From positions 1-64,000 of the forward strand of contig NZ_OY782495.1 in assembly GCF_963677715.1 (NCBI RefSeq): 64,000 bases of DNA, written 5' to 3'. Each line of letters starts with the position of its first letter. Position 1 is the stretch's first letter. Shown here piece after piece: positions 7,272 to 16,865 of the stretch. The notes beneath the pieces were generated by a model. That model saw only the letters and a list, made by a program, of their open reading frames with translations. It searched no databases and was not told where the DNA came from. The position numbers and the translations under genes are program-made. Source of the DNA: an uncultured Bacteroides sp. GTDB lineage: Bacteria; Bacteroidota; Bacteroidia; Bacteroidales; Bacteroidaceae.

Positions 7272-9491
7272 ATGAAATGTAGTATGAAACGAGCTTTTCC
7301 GTTTTGTCGCCAATTGGATGCTATGGATTGTGGCCCAACTTGTCTTCGCATGATAGCTCTATATTATGGTAAGAGTTATTCTTTGCAAACTTTGCGTGTT
7401 CGTTCTTTTATCTCTCGAAGCGGAGTTTCCATGTTGGGTATCAGCGATGCTGCTGAATCTATCGGTTTCAGGACCTCAGGAGTGCGTATTTCTTTTGAGC
7501 AATTGGTGACAGACGTACCTTTACCTTGTATTTTACATTGGCATCAAAGTCATTTTGTTGTTTGCTATGGGATTATAAAAAAACGAGGGCAGTATTGGTT
7601 TAAAATAGCAGATCCGGGGAAACAGTTGATTACTTATAATGAACAAGAATTGAAGCGGTGCTGGTTAGTTACTAAATATGATGGAGAAGAAAAAGGAACC
7701 GCGCTTGTTTTAGAGCCTACTCCCGATTTTTATAATGGTGATGGTGAACCGGAGTTAAAGGAGAGAGGATTGCGCTTTTTTCTTTGTTATTTAGCTCCTT
7801 ATAAAAAAGAATTATTCCAGTTAATCTTGGGTATGCTCGTGGTAAGTTTGCTTCAACTCTTATTGCCGTTTCTAACGCAAGCATTAGTGGATGTCGGTAT
7901 TAGTGATGGAAATCTTAATTTTATCACATTAGTTTTGGTTGCGCAGATTGTAATTTCTGTCTCACAACTTTTAGTGGAATTTATTCGTAGCTGGATATTG
8001 TTGCATGTAAATACGCGCATCTCTATTTCTTTGATATCGGATTTTTTAATAAAGTTAATGAAATTACCACTCCATTATTTTGATACAAAGATGGTAGGAG
8101 ATATAATCCAGCGGATTAGTGATCATGAACGCATTAAAACTTTTTTAACAGGCTCTTCTATTAGTACCTTGTTTTCTTTTATCAGTTTTTTTGTTTTCGC
8201 TTTTGTCTTAGCGTATTATAATTTGATGGTGTTAGGTATTTTTATTTTAGGTAATAGTTTATATATAGCTTGGATTCTTGCTTTTATGAAGTATCGTCGC
8301 GAACTGGATATACGTCGTTTTGCACAGGCCGCCGGTGAACAGAGTAATTTGGTACAGATGGTGACTGCCATGCAGGAGATAAAGTTGAATAATTGTGAAA
8401 CTCAAAAGCGTTGGCAATGGGAGCGTATACAGGTGAAACTCTTTAAGATCAGTGTAAAGGGATTGGCTTTAGGACAGGTGCAACAGGTCGGTTCTGTGTT
8501 CTTTAATCAGACAACCAATATCGTAATTTCGTTTATTGCAGCGAAAGCGGTCGTAGAGGGACAAATGACGTTGGGTATGATGATGTCCCTTACTTATATT
8601 ATAGGTCAGCTAAGTGCACCGGTTTCTTCTTTTATCGGCTTTGCACAGCAACTTCAGGATGCCAAGATTAGCTTGGAGCGTTTGAATGAAGTGTATGGGA
8701 AAGAGGATGAAGAGCAAGATATTACTTCTAAACTTTCTGTTTTGCCTGAAAAACGCGATTTGAGGATAGATAGCCTTTCTTTTAGCTATGATGGTGCAGA
8801 CCGGGACTATGTGCTTGATAATGTTTCTTTATTTATTCCTGCACATAAAGTAACTGCTATTGTGGGGGCTAGTGGTAGTGGAAAAACAACTTTAGTAAAA
8901 TTACTGCTTGGCTTCTATTCTCCTAATAAAGGATCTGTAAAGGTGAATGATACACTTTTGCAAAATATAAATCCACATTTATGGCGATCTAAAATAGGGG
9001 CTGTGATGCAGGACGGCTTTATCTTTTCAGAATCTATTGCGCAGAATATTGCTATTGGTGAAGAGCAGATTGATTTGAAACGTCTTGGCCATGCTGTGAC
9101 GGTTGCTAATATTCGTGAGTTTATTGATTCGTTACCACTGGGATATAATACTAAAATCGGTATGGAAGGGAATGGCATTAGCCAAGGGCAACGACAGCGT
9201 ATTCTAATTGCACGTGCAGTGTATAAGAACCCAGAGTATCTTTTTTTCGATGAGGCGACAAATGCTTTGGATGCCAATAATGAGAAAGAGATCATGGAGC
9301 ATCTGCATGAGTTTTATAAAGGGAAAACTGTAGTGGTAGTGGCTCATCGATTGAGTACGGTGAAGGATGCGGACAAGATAGTGGTATTGGACAAAGGGCA
9401 TATTGCAGAGGAGGGTACTCATCAAGAATTGACGTTACGAAAGGGTTTGTATTATCAGTTGGTAAAGAACCAGCTAGAATTGGGCCGTTGA
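7272..9491 (+). CDS. Peptidase-containing ABC transporter (C39-PCAT)
   Basis: 739-residue exporter that cuts leader peptides and pumps out the core. Residues 1-150 are a C39 protease with Gln14, catalytic Cys20 (DAMDCGPTC), His94 (HFVVCYG) and Asp114 (ADPG), all present. A six-helix membrane domain follows (~165-460), then an ATPase with Walker A GASGSGKTTL, signature ISQGQRQR (LSGGQ variant) and Walker B YLFFDEA. Start ATG 7272 puts the Cys box at the usual distance from the N-terminus. The following adaptor ATG overlaps its stop by one base. The precursor at 5323-5532 is the probable substrate. Confidence 0.93.
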   Translation: MKCSMKRAFPFCRQLDAMDCGPTCLRMIALYYGKSYSLQTLRVRSFISRSGVSMLGISDAAESIGFRTSGVRISFEQLVTDVPLPCILHWHQSHFVVCYGIIKKRGQYWFKIADPGKQLITYNEQELKRCWLVTKYDGEEKGTALVLEPTPDFYNGDGEPELKERGLRFFLCYLAPYKKELFQLILGMLVVSLLQLLLPFLTQALVDVGISDGNLNFITLVLVAQIVISVSQLLVEFIRSWILLHVNTRISISLISDFLIKLMKLPLHYFDTKMVGDIIQRISDHERIKTFLTGSSISTLFSFISFFVFAFVLAYYNLMVLGIFILGNSLYIAWILAFMKYRRELDIRRFAQAAGEQSNLVQMVTAMQEIKLNNCETQKRWQWERIQVKLFKISVKGLALGQVQQVGSVFFNQTTNIVISFIAAKAVVEGQMTLGMMMSLTYIIGQLSAPVSSFIGFAQQLQDAKISLERLNEVYGKEDEEQDITSKLSVLPEKRDLRIDSLSFSYDGADRDYVLDNVSLFIPAHKVTAIVGASGSGKTTLVKLLLGFYSPNKGSVKVNDTLLQNINPHLWRSKIGAVMQDGFIFSESIAQNIAIGEEQIDLKRLGHAVTVANIREFIDSLPLGYNTKIGMEGNGISQGQRQRILIARAVYKNPEYLFFDEATNALDANNEKEIMEHLHEFYKGKTVVVVAHRLSTVKDADKIVVLDKGHIAEEGTHQELTLRKGLYYQLVKNQLELGR

Positions 9492-10795
9492 TGGAAGAGG
9501 AAGAGAAAAATAGAGATATTGAACTGCGTAGTGAAGAAGTACAGGAAGTACTGAATCACATTTCGCCGTGGATAGTAAGGTGGGGAATAACCGCTTTGTT
9601 TATAATTCTGTTGATTATACTGGTTGGCTGTTGGGCTTTTAAATATCCTGATACTGTGGCAGCTGAAGTGACTCTTGCTACAGCGGAACCTCCTGCTTTT
9701 GTGCTAGCCCATGCAACGGGGAAGCTTGACATTCTTTATGTTGAAAATGGTAGTGAAGTGAAATCTGGTGAGGCTCTGGGAGTTATCGGTAATGCAGCAT
9801 CTTCAGAAGACGTGTTTTGGCTGGTAGCACGAATGGATGAATGGAAAAAAGAAAATTATAGTTGGAGAAAAGGGATAGCGCTTTTCGCGAGTAAGCGTTT
9901 ACAGTTGGGTGAATTGCAATCTGTTTTTTCTGTTTTTATCACTTCTCTTTCGGAATATGTACATTTTATAGAATTGGATTATTATGCGAAGAAGTTACGT
10001 ACACAGAAAAAGCAATTAGAAGGGAAACGTTCATATTTAGATTTGGCAGAGCGTGAATCTGCTTTATTTAAAAAAAATATGATATTGGCGCATAATATGT
10101 ATAGTCGTGATTCTATTCTCTATGCACATGATGCTATGATTGCTGCTGAGTTTGAAGAGTCCGGGAGTAAGTATTTACAGAGCCTTCGTTCAAAGGAAAA
10201 TACAAATATGAATTTGCTTCAGGCGAAAATAGATTTAGTACAGTATGAAGAGAATTTACTTGATATACATAAGCAAGCTTATGATGAAGAGCAGACTCGC
10301 CGTACGAAACTAGAAAATGTAGTTGAACAATTAGCTGCAGAACTGAGTACATGGAAACATTCTTATTTGTTACGAAGTCCTGTTAATGGGAAGGTTAGTT
10401 TTACGACAGTGTGGAGTCGTAATCAAAATGTGAAATTGGGAGAAACTGTTTTTATGATTCAACCATCAGATAGTTCAAAGGTATTGGGTAAAGCGTTGCT
10501 TCCTTTGCAAGGTTCTGGTAAAGTGCATGTGGGACAGTTGGTACATGTGCGTTTGAATAATTATCCTGATCAAGAGTTTGGTTATATAAAAGGAACCGTT
10601 AAAAATATTTCTCCTGCTCCGACAGAAGATGGTATGTATGTCGTGGAAATTGATCTGCCCGATGGGTTAGAAACTAATTATGGTAAATTACTACCAACTT
10701 CACGTGAACTAAAGGGTACAACTGATATTATTCTCGCTGATAAAAGTATAATTGAACGTTTATTGGAGCCACTACGAAACTTAGTGTTGAGATAG
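9491..10795 (+). CDS. HlyD-family adaptor for peptide export
   Basis: 434 residues. A cytoplasmic N-terminus is followed by one membrane helix (about 32-55, FIILLIILVGCWAF), a biotinyl-lipoyl-like half (FVLAHATGKLDILYVENG...), a long coiled-coil hairpin (~110-270) and the second half-motif (LLRSPVNGKVSF). This is the classic periplasmic adaptor linking an ABC exporter to an outer-membrane channel. The ATG at 9491 shares a base with the exporter stop (TGATG), so the two are coupled; a TTG three bases earlier is a poorer start. No TolC-like gene belongs to this cluster; the channel may come from elsewhere, for example the gene at 15190. Confidence 0.9.
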   Translation: MEEEEKNRDIELRSEEVQEVLNHISPWIVRWGITALFIILLIILVGCWAFKYPDTVAAEVTLATAEPPAFVLAHATGKLDILYVENGSEVKSGEALGVIGNAASSEDVFWLVARMDEWKKENYSWRKGIALFASKRLQLGELQSVFSVFITSLSEYVHFIELDYYAKKLRTQKKQLEGKRSYLDLAERESALFKKNMILAHNMYSRDSILYAHDAMIAAEFEESGSKYLQSLRSKENTNMNLLQAKIDLVQYEENLLDIHKQAYDEEQTRRTKLENVVEQLAAELSTWKHSYLLRSPVNGKVSFTTVWSRNQNVKLGETVFMIQPSDSSKVLGKALLPLQGSGKVHVGQLVHVRLNNYPDQEFGYIKGTVKNISPAPTEDGMYVVEIDLPDGLETNYGKLLPTSRELKGTTDIILADKSIIERLLEPLRNLVLR

Positions 10796-10816
10796 TTAGA
10801 TCAGTTATAATTTTAA

Positions 10817-10835
10817 CGTAAAAAAAGATTTTACG
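10817..10835 (+). terminator. Possible terminator after the adaptor gene
   Basis: Seven-base stem CGTAAAA / TTTTACG with loop AAAGA, followed by CTCTTTTT. It is weak, and its right arm is also the first of three regularly spaced TTTTACG repeats, so it may be part of a regulatory site instead. Confidence 0.35.
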
Positions 10836-10857
10836 CTCTTTTTACGGATATTTTACG
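10829..10857 (+). repeat. Three TTTTACG repeats with an 11-bp period
   Basis: TTTTACG starts at 10829, 10840 and 10851, exactly one helical turn apart, and an inverted copy lies at 10817-10823. Direct repeats at this pitch are typical of sites bound by OmpR/PhoB-type response regulators. The array is about 80 bp upstream of the promoter box of the RND efflux operon. No regulator gene is adjacent. Confidence 0.45.
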
Positions 10858-10932
10858 GATGTGGAAAGTTTTGTTTATATTAATCTCTTTAGATTCGCAA
10901 ATTGGAAAATAGATGTTATGATATTAATTTTT

Positions 10933-10940
10933 TATATTTG
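10933..10940 (+). promoter_or_regulatory. -7 box for the RND efflux operon
   Basis: TATATTTG, an exact TAnnTTTG match, 44 bases before the ATG at 10984. Confidence 0.5.
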
Positions 10941-10983
10941 TAGAAATTGCTTCATTTATACTTGATTTAATAGATATGAAATA

Positions 10984-12066
10984 ATGAAAACATGTAACTA
11001 CCGATATTGGCTTGGAATGGTGCTCCTTGTACTGACGGCTTGTTCTGGACAGAAAAAAGAGACGGATAAAGAAGGAGTGACAACAGTTCTCCCCGAGGGG
11101 AAGAATGAAGTAACCGTGATGATTTTAAAACGGCAAACGTTTAACCATGAATTGGTGAGCAATGGTAAACTTTCGGCCGGAAGCAAAGCTGACTTGCGCT
11201 TTGAAACTTCGGGTGTGCTGGTTCATATTTATGTAAAAAACGGAGATCGGGTACATCGGGGACAGAAGTTGGCGGAACTAGATAAATTCCGTTTGAAAAA
11301 TAAAACGGAGCAGGCTAAGGAGTCGTTGAATAAAGCCAAGTTGGAACTGAAGGATGTGTTGATAGGACAGGGATATGCAGCGGATGATTCTTCCAAAGTC
11401 TCGGCGGATATTATGCAATTGGCGCGGGTGAAGAGTGGATATGATGAGAGCTTGTTCCAGTATGAACTGGCTAAATATGAAGAAGAACATGCTACGCTTA
11501 CGGCTCCTTTTGACGGAGTGGTAGCAAATCTTTTTTCAAAACCTTATAATATGTCGAGTACGACGGATGCTTTTTGTTCGGTAATCGGAACACAGAGTAT
11601 AGAGGCTGACTTTACAGTATTGGAGAGCGAATTGCCTATGATCAGAATGGGGGATAAGGTGGTGGTAACTCCTTATGCTGTTCCTGAAACTCACTATGAG
11701 GGACACATTGCCGAGATCAATCCGTTGGTAGATGATAAAGGAATGGTACAAGTCAAAGCGCTGGTCAATAGCGGATGGAAGCTTTTTAGTGGCATGAATG
11801 TACGTATTAACGTACATCGTTCGTTGGGCAAACAGTTAGTGATACCTAAAAATGCGGTTGTGCTGAGGTCGGGGAACCAGGTGGTCTTTACGTTGAAAAA
11901 GGGTAAAGCGTGTTGGAACTATGTGGATACCGGGTTGGAGAATGCGGAGAGTTATACCGTAGTGGAAGATGCGGCGGACGGACTTAAAGAAGGTGATACG
12001 GTTATTGTGACTGGTAATGTGAATCTGGCGCATGATGCTCCGGTTAAAGTAGTGAGTAGCAAGTAA
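10984..12066 (+). CDS. RND efflux periplasmic adaptor (MFP), lipoprotein
   Basis: 360 residues with a lipoprotein signal (MVLLVLTACSGQ, lipobox LTAC). The order is that of AcrA-type adaptors: half lipoyl motif (SGVLVHIYVKNGDRVHRGQ), a short alpha-hairpin, second half motif (ATLTAPFDGVVANLFSKPY), then beta-barrel and membrane-proximal domains. First gene of an operon; the RND pump starts 7 bp later. It should bridge the pumps at 12073 and 16866 to the channel at 15190. Codon use is clearly less AT-rich than in the peptide cluster, so the island border lies near 10.8 kb. Confidence 0.92.
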   Translation: MKTCNYRYWLGMVLLVLTACSGQKKETDKEGVTTVLPEGKNEVTVMILKRQTFNHELVSNGKLSAGSKADLRFETSGVLVHIYVKNGDRVHRGQKLAELDKFRLKNKTEQAKESLNKAKLELKDVLIGQGYAADDSSKVSADIMQLARVKSGYDESLFQYELAKYEEEHATLTAPFDGVVANLFSKPYNMSSTTDAFCSVIGTQSIEADFTVLESELPMIRMGDKVVVTPYAVPETHYEGHIAEINPLVDDKGMVQVKALVNSGWKLFSGMNVRINVHRSLGKQLVIPKNAVVLRSGNQVVFTLKKGKACWNYVDTGLENAESYTVVEDAADGLKEGDTVIVTGNVNLAHDAPVKVVSSK

Positions 12067-12072
12067 CGGAAT

Positions 12073-15000
12073 ATGGGGCATGGAAATGATCAGACAGGAA
12101 TGGTAAAGTTTTTGATAGAGCGACCTATTGCGGTATTGATGGCATTTACTGCGTGTTTTATTGTGGGATTGGTGACGTATTTCACCTTGCCGGTCTCTTT
12201 GTTGCCGGACATTGCTATACCGGAAATTACTGTACAAGTCTCGGCTAAAAACACATCAGCACGTGAGTTGGAAAACACAGTGGTGAAGATTTTACGGCAA
12301 CAACTCATTCAGGCATCCAAGCTGAAAGAGTTGAGCAGTAAAACGCGTGACGGTTCGGGAATCATCAGGCTTAACTTTGATTACGGAACCAATACGGATC
12401 TGGCTTTTATTGAAGTGAACGAAAAGATTGATGCGGCTATGAATTATCTGCCTAAGGATACTGATCGTCCCAAAGTAGTGAAAGCCAGCGCAACGGATAT
12501 CCCTGTGTTTTATCTGAACTTAACGCTGAAGAGTGATAGTGCTTATGAGCGGACGGATGAGCAGGCATTTATCCGGTTGAGTCAATTTGCTGAGGGGGTG
12601 ATTAAGCGGCGTATCGAGCAGTTGCCAGAGGTGGCGATGGTAGATATTACTGGATTGGTGGAACAACAGGTGCAAATTGTACCTGATGAAAATAAACTGG
12701 CTGTATTGGGCTTTTCCATTGAAAAACTGGAAAATACGCTGGATGAAAATAATGTGGAACAGGGTAGCATGACGGTGCGTGACGGCTACTATGAGTACAA
12801 TATTAAGTTCTCCACTCTGCTGCGTACAAAGGAAGATGTAGAAAATATTTTGATTCGTAAGGAGGAACGTGTCATCCGGTTGGGCGATTTTTGCCGGGTG
12901 ACCGTTGTGCCGGTCAAAGAAAAGGGGATATCCATTAGTAATGGCAAACGGGCGGTAACCTTAGCCGTGATTAAGCAGGCAGATGAGAATATGGATGATA
13001 TGAAGCAGGCAGTCACCGAGACGATGGATTACTTTAAAAAGGTTTATCCTGACATCGATTTCAAAGTCAGCCGTAATCAGACAGAATTGTTGGACTATAC
13101 CATTTCCAACTTGCAGCAAAACCTGTCGTTGGGTTTTATCTTAATTTGTATTGTAGCTGTACTATTTTTGGGAGATGTGAAGTCTCCGTTTATCATTGGT
13201 TTGAGCATGGTGGTGTCGATTGTTATCAGTTTCCTTTTCTTTTATCTGTTTAAAGTCTCACTTAATATTATCTCATTGGCCGGGCTGATTCTGGCTCTGG
13301 GTATGATGATTGACAGTTCCATCATTGTTACGGAAAACATTTCGCAGTATCGTGAACGTGGATATACGTTGAGAAGGGCTTGTATCGCCGGAACGAGGGA
13401 GGTGATTACGCCGATGCTTAGTTCTTCTCTGACTACCATAGTCGTATTTATTCCGCTGGTTTTTATGAGCGGCATTGCAGGAGCGATTTTTTTTGATCAG
13501 GCTTTTTCGGTAACGGTAGGATTGATGGTTTCTTATTTTACCGGTATTATGTTGCTTCCGGTACTTTATCTGTTGGTTTACCGTACGGGGATCAAACGCA
13601 AATCGTGGTTTTCACACATACGTATTCATAATCCATTGAAAGCGCATACACTCGACCATTTTTATGATACGGGGATAAATTGGATCTTTTCCCATAAAAC
13701 AAGTAGTCTGCTTTTTTGTGGAGTTTCCGTTCCGCTATGTGTGGTGATGTTTTTCTTTATTCGCAAAGAGCGCATGCCTGAGCTGGACCGGAACGAGTTG
13801 GCCGTACGGGTAGAGTGGAATGAGAATATCCATGTGGATGAGAACAGTCGGCGGGTGGATGGAGTATTTAAAGTATTCAAAAAGGAGACTGTGGAAGAGG
13901 CGGTGGCTGTAGGGGAACAAGACTACTTGTTGAATAATGAGCAGACGCTTTCCCCTTCGGAAACCGAACTCTATTTTAAGACGGAAAAGCCTTCGGAAAT
14001 TGCACCTTTGCAACAAGCTATAGCCGGATTTATGAAATCTAATTATCCGCTGGCTGTAGTCTCTTTTTCTCCTCCTGAGACGGTGTTTGAGAAGCTGCTT
14101 GTGACCGGTGAACCTGATATTGTGGCGGAATTGTATGCCCGGAAAAAACAGAAAGCACCAACCCCCGAGACTTTACGCGGGTTGGAACAGCAGTTTACTG
14201 TGCGTACGGGGTATGAACCTACCGGTATTGCTTTTGAAAATCAGCTGGATATTCATGTTGATCAGGAGAAGTTACTTCTTTATCGTGTTTCGTATGATGA
14301 ACTTTACCGGATACTAAAAACAACTTTCAAGGAGAATAGTGTGGCTACACTTCATTCTTACCAACAATATTTACCTATCGTTATTGCGGGGGAGGACCAA
14401 ACCGTAAATGAAGTGTTGCGTAATACGTTGGTACAAACACAGGCGGATAAGAATGGGAAAGTGGATTATATTCCTTTGAATAATTTGATTTTCGTTACAC
14501 CGGCTGCGGATTTGAAAACGATTACCGCCGGGCGTAACGGTGAATATATCCCGTATTGTTTTTATGGGGTTAAGGATCCTACATTATTGGTGAAGCAAAT
14601 CAAAGAGGTGGCGGATAATACGGGCGATTGGGATACGGCATTTTCAGGAAGTTTCTTTTCTAATCGTGAGATGTTGTATGAGCTGGTTATCATTTTATTC
14701 ATCTCCATTCTGTTGATGTACTTCATTCTTGCGACCCAATTCGAAAGTTTCGTTCAGCCGCTTATTGTGCTCTTGGAAATTCCGATAGATGTGGCTTTTG
14801 CATTGGTTTTACTTTGGGTTTGCGGCCATACCCTGAATCTGATGTCTGCCATAGGATTGATTGTGACATGTGGTATCATTATCAATGACTCCATATTGAA
14901 GCTGGATGCCATCAACGAACTGAGAAAAGAAGGAGTTCCTTTGCTGGAAGCTATTCATGAAGCGGGGAGAAGGCGGTTACGTCCTATCATTATGACTTCG

Positions 15001-15174
15001 CTGACTACTATTTTTGCTATGGTACCGCTATTGTTCTCTTCTGATATGGGATCTGAATTGCAAAAACCGTTATCTATTGCGATGATCGGGGCAATGTTTA
15101 TCGGTACATTGGTTAGTTTATTCATTATCCCGCTGATTTACTGGGTGATTTACAAGACTAAAAAAATAAGATAA
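12073..15174 (+). CDS. RND multidrug efflux pump, first of two
   Basis: 1033 residues, normal length for AcrB/MexB-like inner-membrane proton antiporters. Helix 1 is followed by the usual periplasmic start (SLLPDIAIPEITVQVSAKNT), and the second half repeats the layout (VIILFISILLMYFILATQFESF). In transmembrane segment 4 the motif is LGMMIDSSIIV: the first of the two proton-relay acidic positions is Asp, the second is Ser, as in several non-AcrB RND subfamilies. It lies between the adaptor and the TolC-like channel genes. Substrate cannot be read from sequence. Confidence 0.92.
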   Translation: MGHGNDQTGMVKFLIERPIAVLMAFTACFIVGLVTYFTLPVSLLPDIAIPEITVQVSAKNTSARELENTVVKILRQQLIQASKLKELSSKTRDGSGIIRLNFDYGTNTDLAFIEVNEKIDAAMNYLPKDTDRPKVVKASATDIPVFYLNLTLKSDSAYERTDEQAFIRLSQFAEGVIKRRIEQLPEVAMVDITGLVEQQVQIVPDENKLAVLGFSIEKLENTLDENNVEQGSMTVRDGYYEYNIKFSTLLRTKEDVENILIRKEERVIRLGDFCRVTVVPVKEKGISISNGKRAVTLAVIKQADENMDDMKQAVTETMDYFKKVYPDIDFKVSRNQTELLDYTISNLQQNLSLGFILICIVAVLFLGDVKSPFIIGLSMVVSIVISFLFFYLFKVSLNIISLAGLILALGMMIDSSIIVTENISQYRERGYTLRRACIAGTREVITPMLSSSLTTIVVFIPLVFMSGIAGAIFFDQAFSVTVGLMVSYFTGIMLLPVLYLLVYRTGIKRKSWFSHIRIHNPLKAHTLDHFYDTGINWIFSHKTSSLLFCGVSVPLCVVMFFFIRKERMPELDRNELAVRVEWNENIHVDENSRRVDGVFKVFKKETVEEAVAVGEQDYLLNNEQTLSPSETELYFKTEKPSEIAPLQQAIAGFMKSNYPLAVVSFSPPETVFEKLLVTGEPDIVAELYARKKQKAPTPETLRGLEQQFTVRTGYEPTGIAFENQLDIHVDQEKLLLYRVSYDELYRILKTTFKENSVATLHSYQQYLPIVIAGEDQTVNEVLRNTLVQTQADKNGKVDYIPLNNLIFVTPAADLKTITAGRNGEYIPYCFYGVKDPTLLVKQIKEVADNTGDWDTAFSGSFFSNREMLYELVIILFISILLMYFILATQFESFVQPLIVLLEIPIDVAFALVLLWVCGHTLNLMSAIGLIVTCGIIINDSILKLDAINELRKEGVPLLEAIHEAGRRRLRPIIMTSLTTIFAMVPLLFSSDMGSELQKPLSIAMIGAMFIGTLVSLFIIPLIYWVIYKTKKIR

Positions 15175-15189
15175 TTATCGTTTTTGAAA

Positions 15190-16722
15190 ATGGATAAAAT
15201 AAAAAGAATAAAGGTGAACGGTAAGTGGAAATGCCGGTGGATTGTGTGCTTACTGTTGGGGGTATGCGTTTCTTCTGTCATCGCCCAGAAGCAAATTACA
15301 CTGGACCTAAAACAAACTATTGCTATGGCCAATGATAGTTCATTGGAAGCTTTTCGTACCAAGAACATGTATTTGTCGGGGTATTGGGAATACCGTACCT
15401 ATAAGGCGAACCGTTTACCCAGTCTGACATTGAACATGACCCCTGCTGAATATAACCGGGATATTACCAAACGTTATGATTCTTCGGAAGATCTGGATGT
15501 TTACCGAAGCCAGCAGTCCTTTTATGCGTACAGTAATTTAGAGGTTAAGCAAAATTTTGACTGGACAGGAGGTACCTTTTATCTGTATTCCGAGCTGGGG
15601 TATATGCGAAGTATCGGAGATAATAATTATACTCAATATGCCAGTGCTCCCGTGCGTCTTGGCTACTCCCAGAGTTTGGTGGGGTACAATGCTTTTCGAT
15701 GGGACCGGAAAATAGAACCGTTGAAGTATGAGAAAGTGAAGGAGCAATACTTGTATAATGCCGAAGCGGTTTCCGAACAGGTTACTACTTATTTCTTTGA
15801 GTTGGCTATGGCGCAAGCCGAGTATGATTTGGCTAAAGAGAATGTGGCCTCTTCCGATACGCTATACCGCATCGGTATGCAACGGCTAAAGATTGCGTCC
15901 ATCAGTCGTGCCGATTTGCTAACCTTGAAACTGGATTTAGTGAATGCGCGTAATACGTTGCAAAACGCGATCAGTTCATTGAAGCGTGCAATGTTCTCAT
16001 TAGCTTCTTTCCTTAATCTGGATAAGAATACGGAGATTAGGCTGAAACTTCCCGACTATCCTGCTGACTTCCGGGTCTCTGCGGATGAGGCCTTAATTAG
16101 TGCACGTGAGAATAATCCGACCTTTCTGGAATCCAGACAGAATATATTGGAAGCCCGGCAGACGGTGGATAAGACAAAAAAGGAGTCCCGCTTTGATGCA
16201 AGCATTAATGCCAGTGTCGGCTTCAATCAAGTGGCTGAAAAGTTTAATCAGGCTTATAAGCATCCCATGCAGCAGGAAATGGTCTCGGTGAGTGTTTCCA
16301 TCCCTCTGGTGGATTGGGGAGTACGTAAAGGAAGATATAACATGGCACGTAATAACTTGAATGTGGTGAAGATCTCTTCCCGCCAAGATGAGATCAGTGT
16401 TGAAGAAGATGTAATTATGACCGTGAACGATTTTAATGTGCAACAAGCTCTGGTGAAAAGTGCGGAGGAAGCGCTTGATTTGTCCATTATGGCTTATAAT
16501 GAAACCCGGCAGCGTTTTATCATTGGCAAGGCGGATATCAGCAGTCTTACGCTTTCACTCAATCGCCAGCAGGAGGCACAGCGCAATTATATCTCTGCTT
16601 TACAAAACTATTGGTTGAATTATTATAAAATACGCAAGTTGACTTTATTTGATTTTGCTTCCGGTTTTTCTCTTTCGAATAAGTTTGATTTTGAAAGCCA
16701 ATTGCGCTTTAGGGCAAATTGA
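15190..16722 (+). CDS. TolC-family outer-membrane channel
   Basis: About 510 residues from ATG 15190 (an upstream TTG at 15184 is less likely). Signal peptide WIVCLLLGVCVSSVIAQ. Two repeated long helical halves (AVSEQVTTYFFELAMAQAEY and the later SISIPLVDWGVRKGRYNMA region) mark an outer membrane efflux protein. It starts 15 bp after the first RND gene and completes a three-part pump. It could also serve the HlyD/ABC exporter upstream, which lacks its own channel (inference). Confidence 0.9.
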   Translation: MDKIKRIKVNGKWKCRWIVCLLLGVCVSSVIAQKQITLDLKQTIAMANDSSLEAFRTKNMYLSGYWEYRTYKANRLPSLTLNMTPAEYNRDITKRYDSSEDLDVYRSQQSFYAYSNLEVKQNFDWTGGTFYLYSELGYMRSIGDNNYTQYASAPVRLGYSQSLVGYNAFRWDRKIEPLKYEKVKEQYLYNAEAVSEQVTTYFFELAMAQAEYDLAKENVASSDTLYRIGMQRLKIASISRADLLTLKLDLVNARNTLQNAISSLKRAMFSLASFLNLDKNTEIRLKLPDYPADFRVSADEALISARENNPTFLESRQNILEARQTVDKTKKESRFDASINASVGFNQVAEKFNQAYKHPMQQEMVSVSVSIPLVDWGVRKGRYNMARNNLNVVKISSRQDEISVEEDVIMTVNDFNVQQALVKSAEEALDLSIMAYNETRQRFIIGKADISSLTLSLNRQQEAQRNYISALQNYWLNYYKIRKLTLFDFASGFSLSNKFDFESQLRFRAN

Positions 16723-16865
16723 ATCTTATTCTTCTGATAAGGAGACCAGAAACCTGTTTTTATAAAATTGAGAGCTACTTAACGGGGGGAGGGATTTTTA
16801 GTTGTCAGGTAGCTATTATATAATGATTTTTTTATTATGGAATAGTTGTAATTTGGTAGTTTGAA

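Noticed and set aside
13735-14016. Antisense frames in the first RND gene
   Set aside because: Shadow frames of a long conserved gene without start signals.
16740-16865. Small gene between the TolC-like and second RND genes
   Set aside because: No frame with a start and protein-like composition; only a weak inverted repeat (AGCTACTTAAC/GTCAGGTAGCT) is visible.
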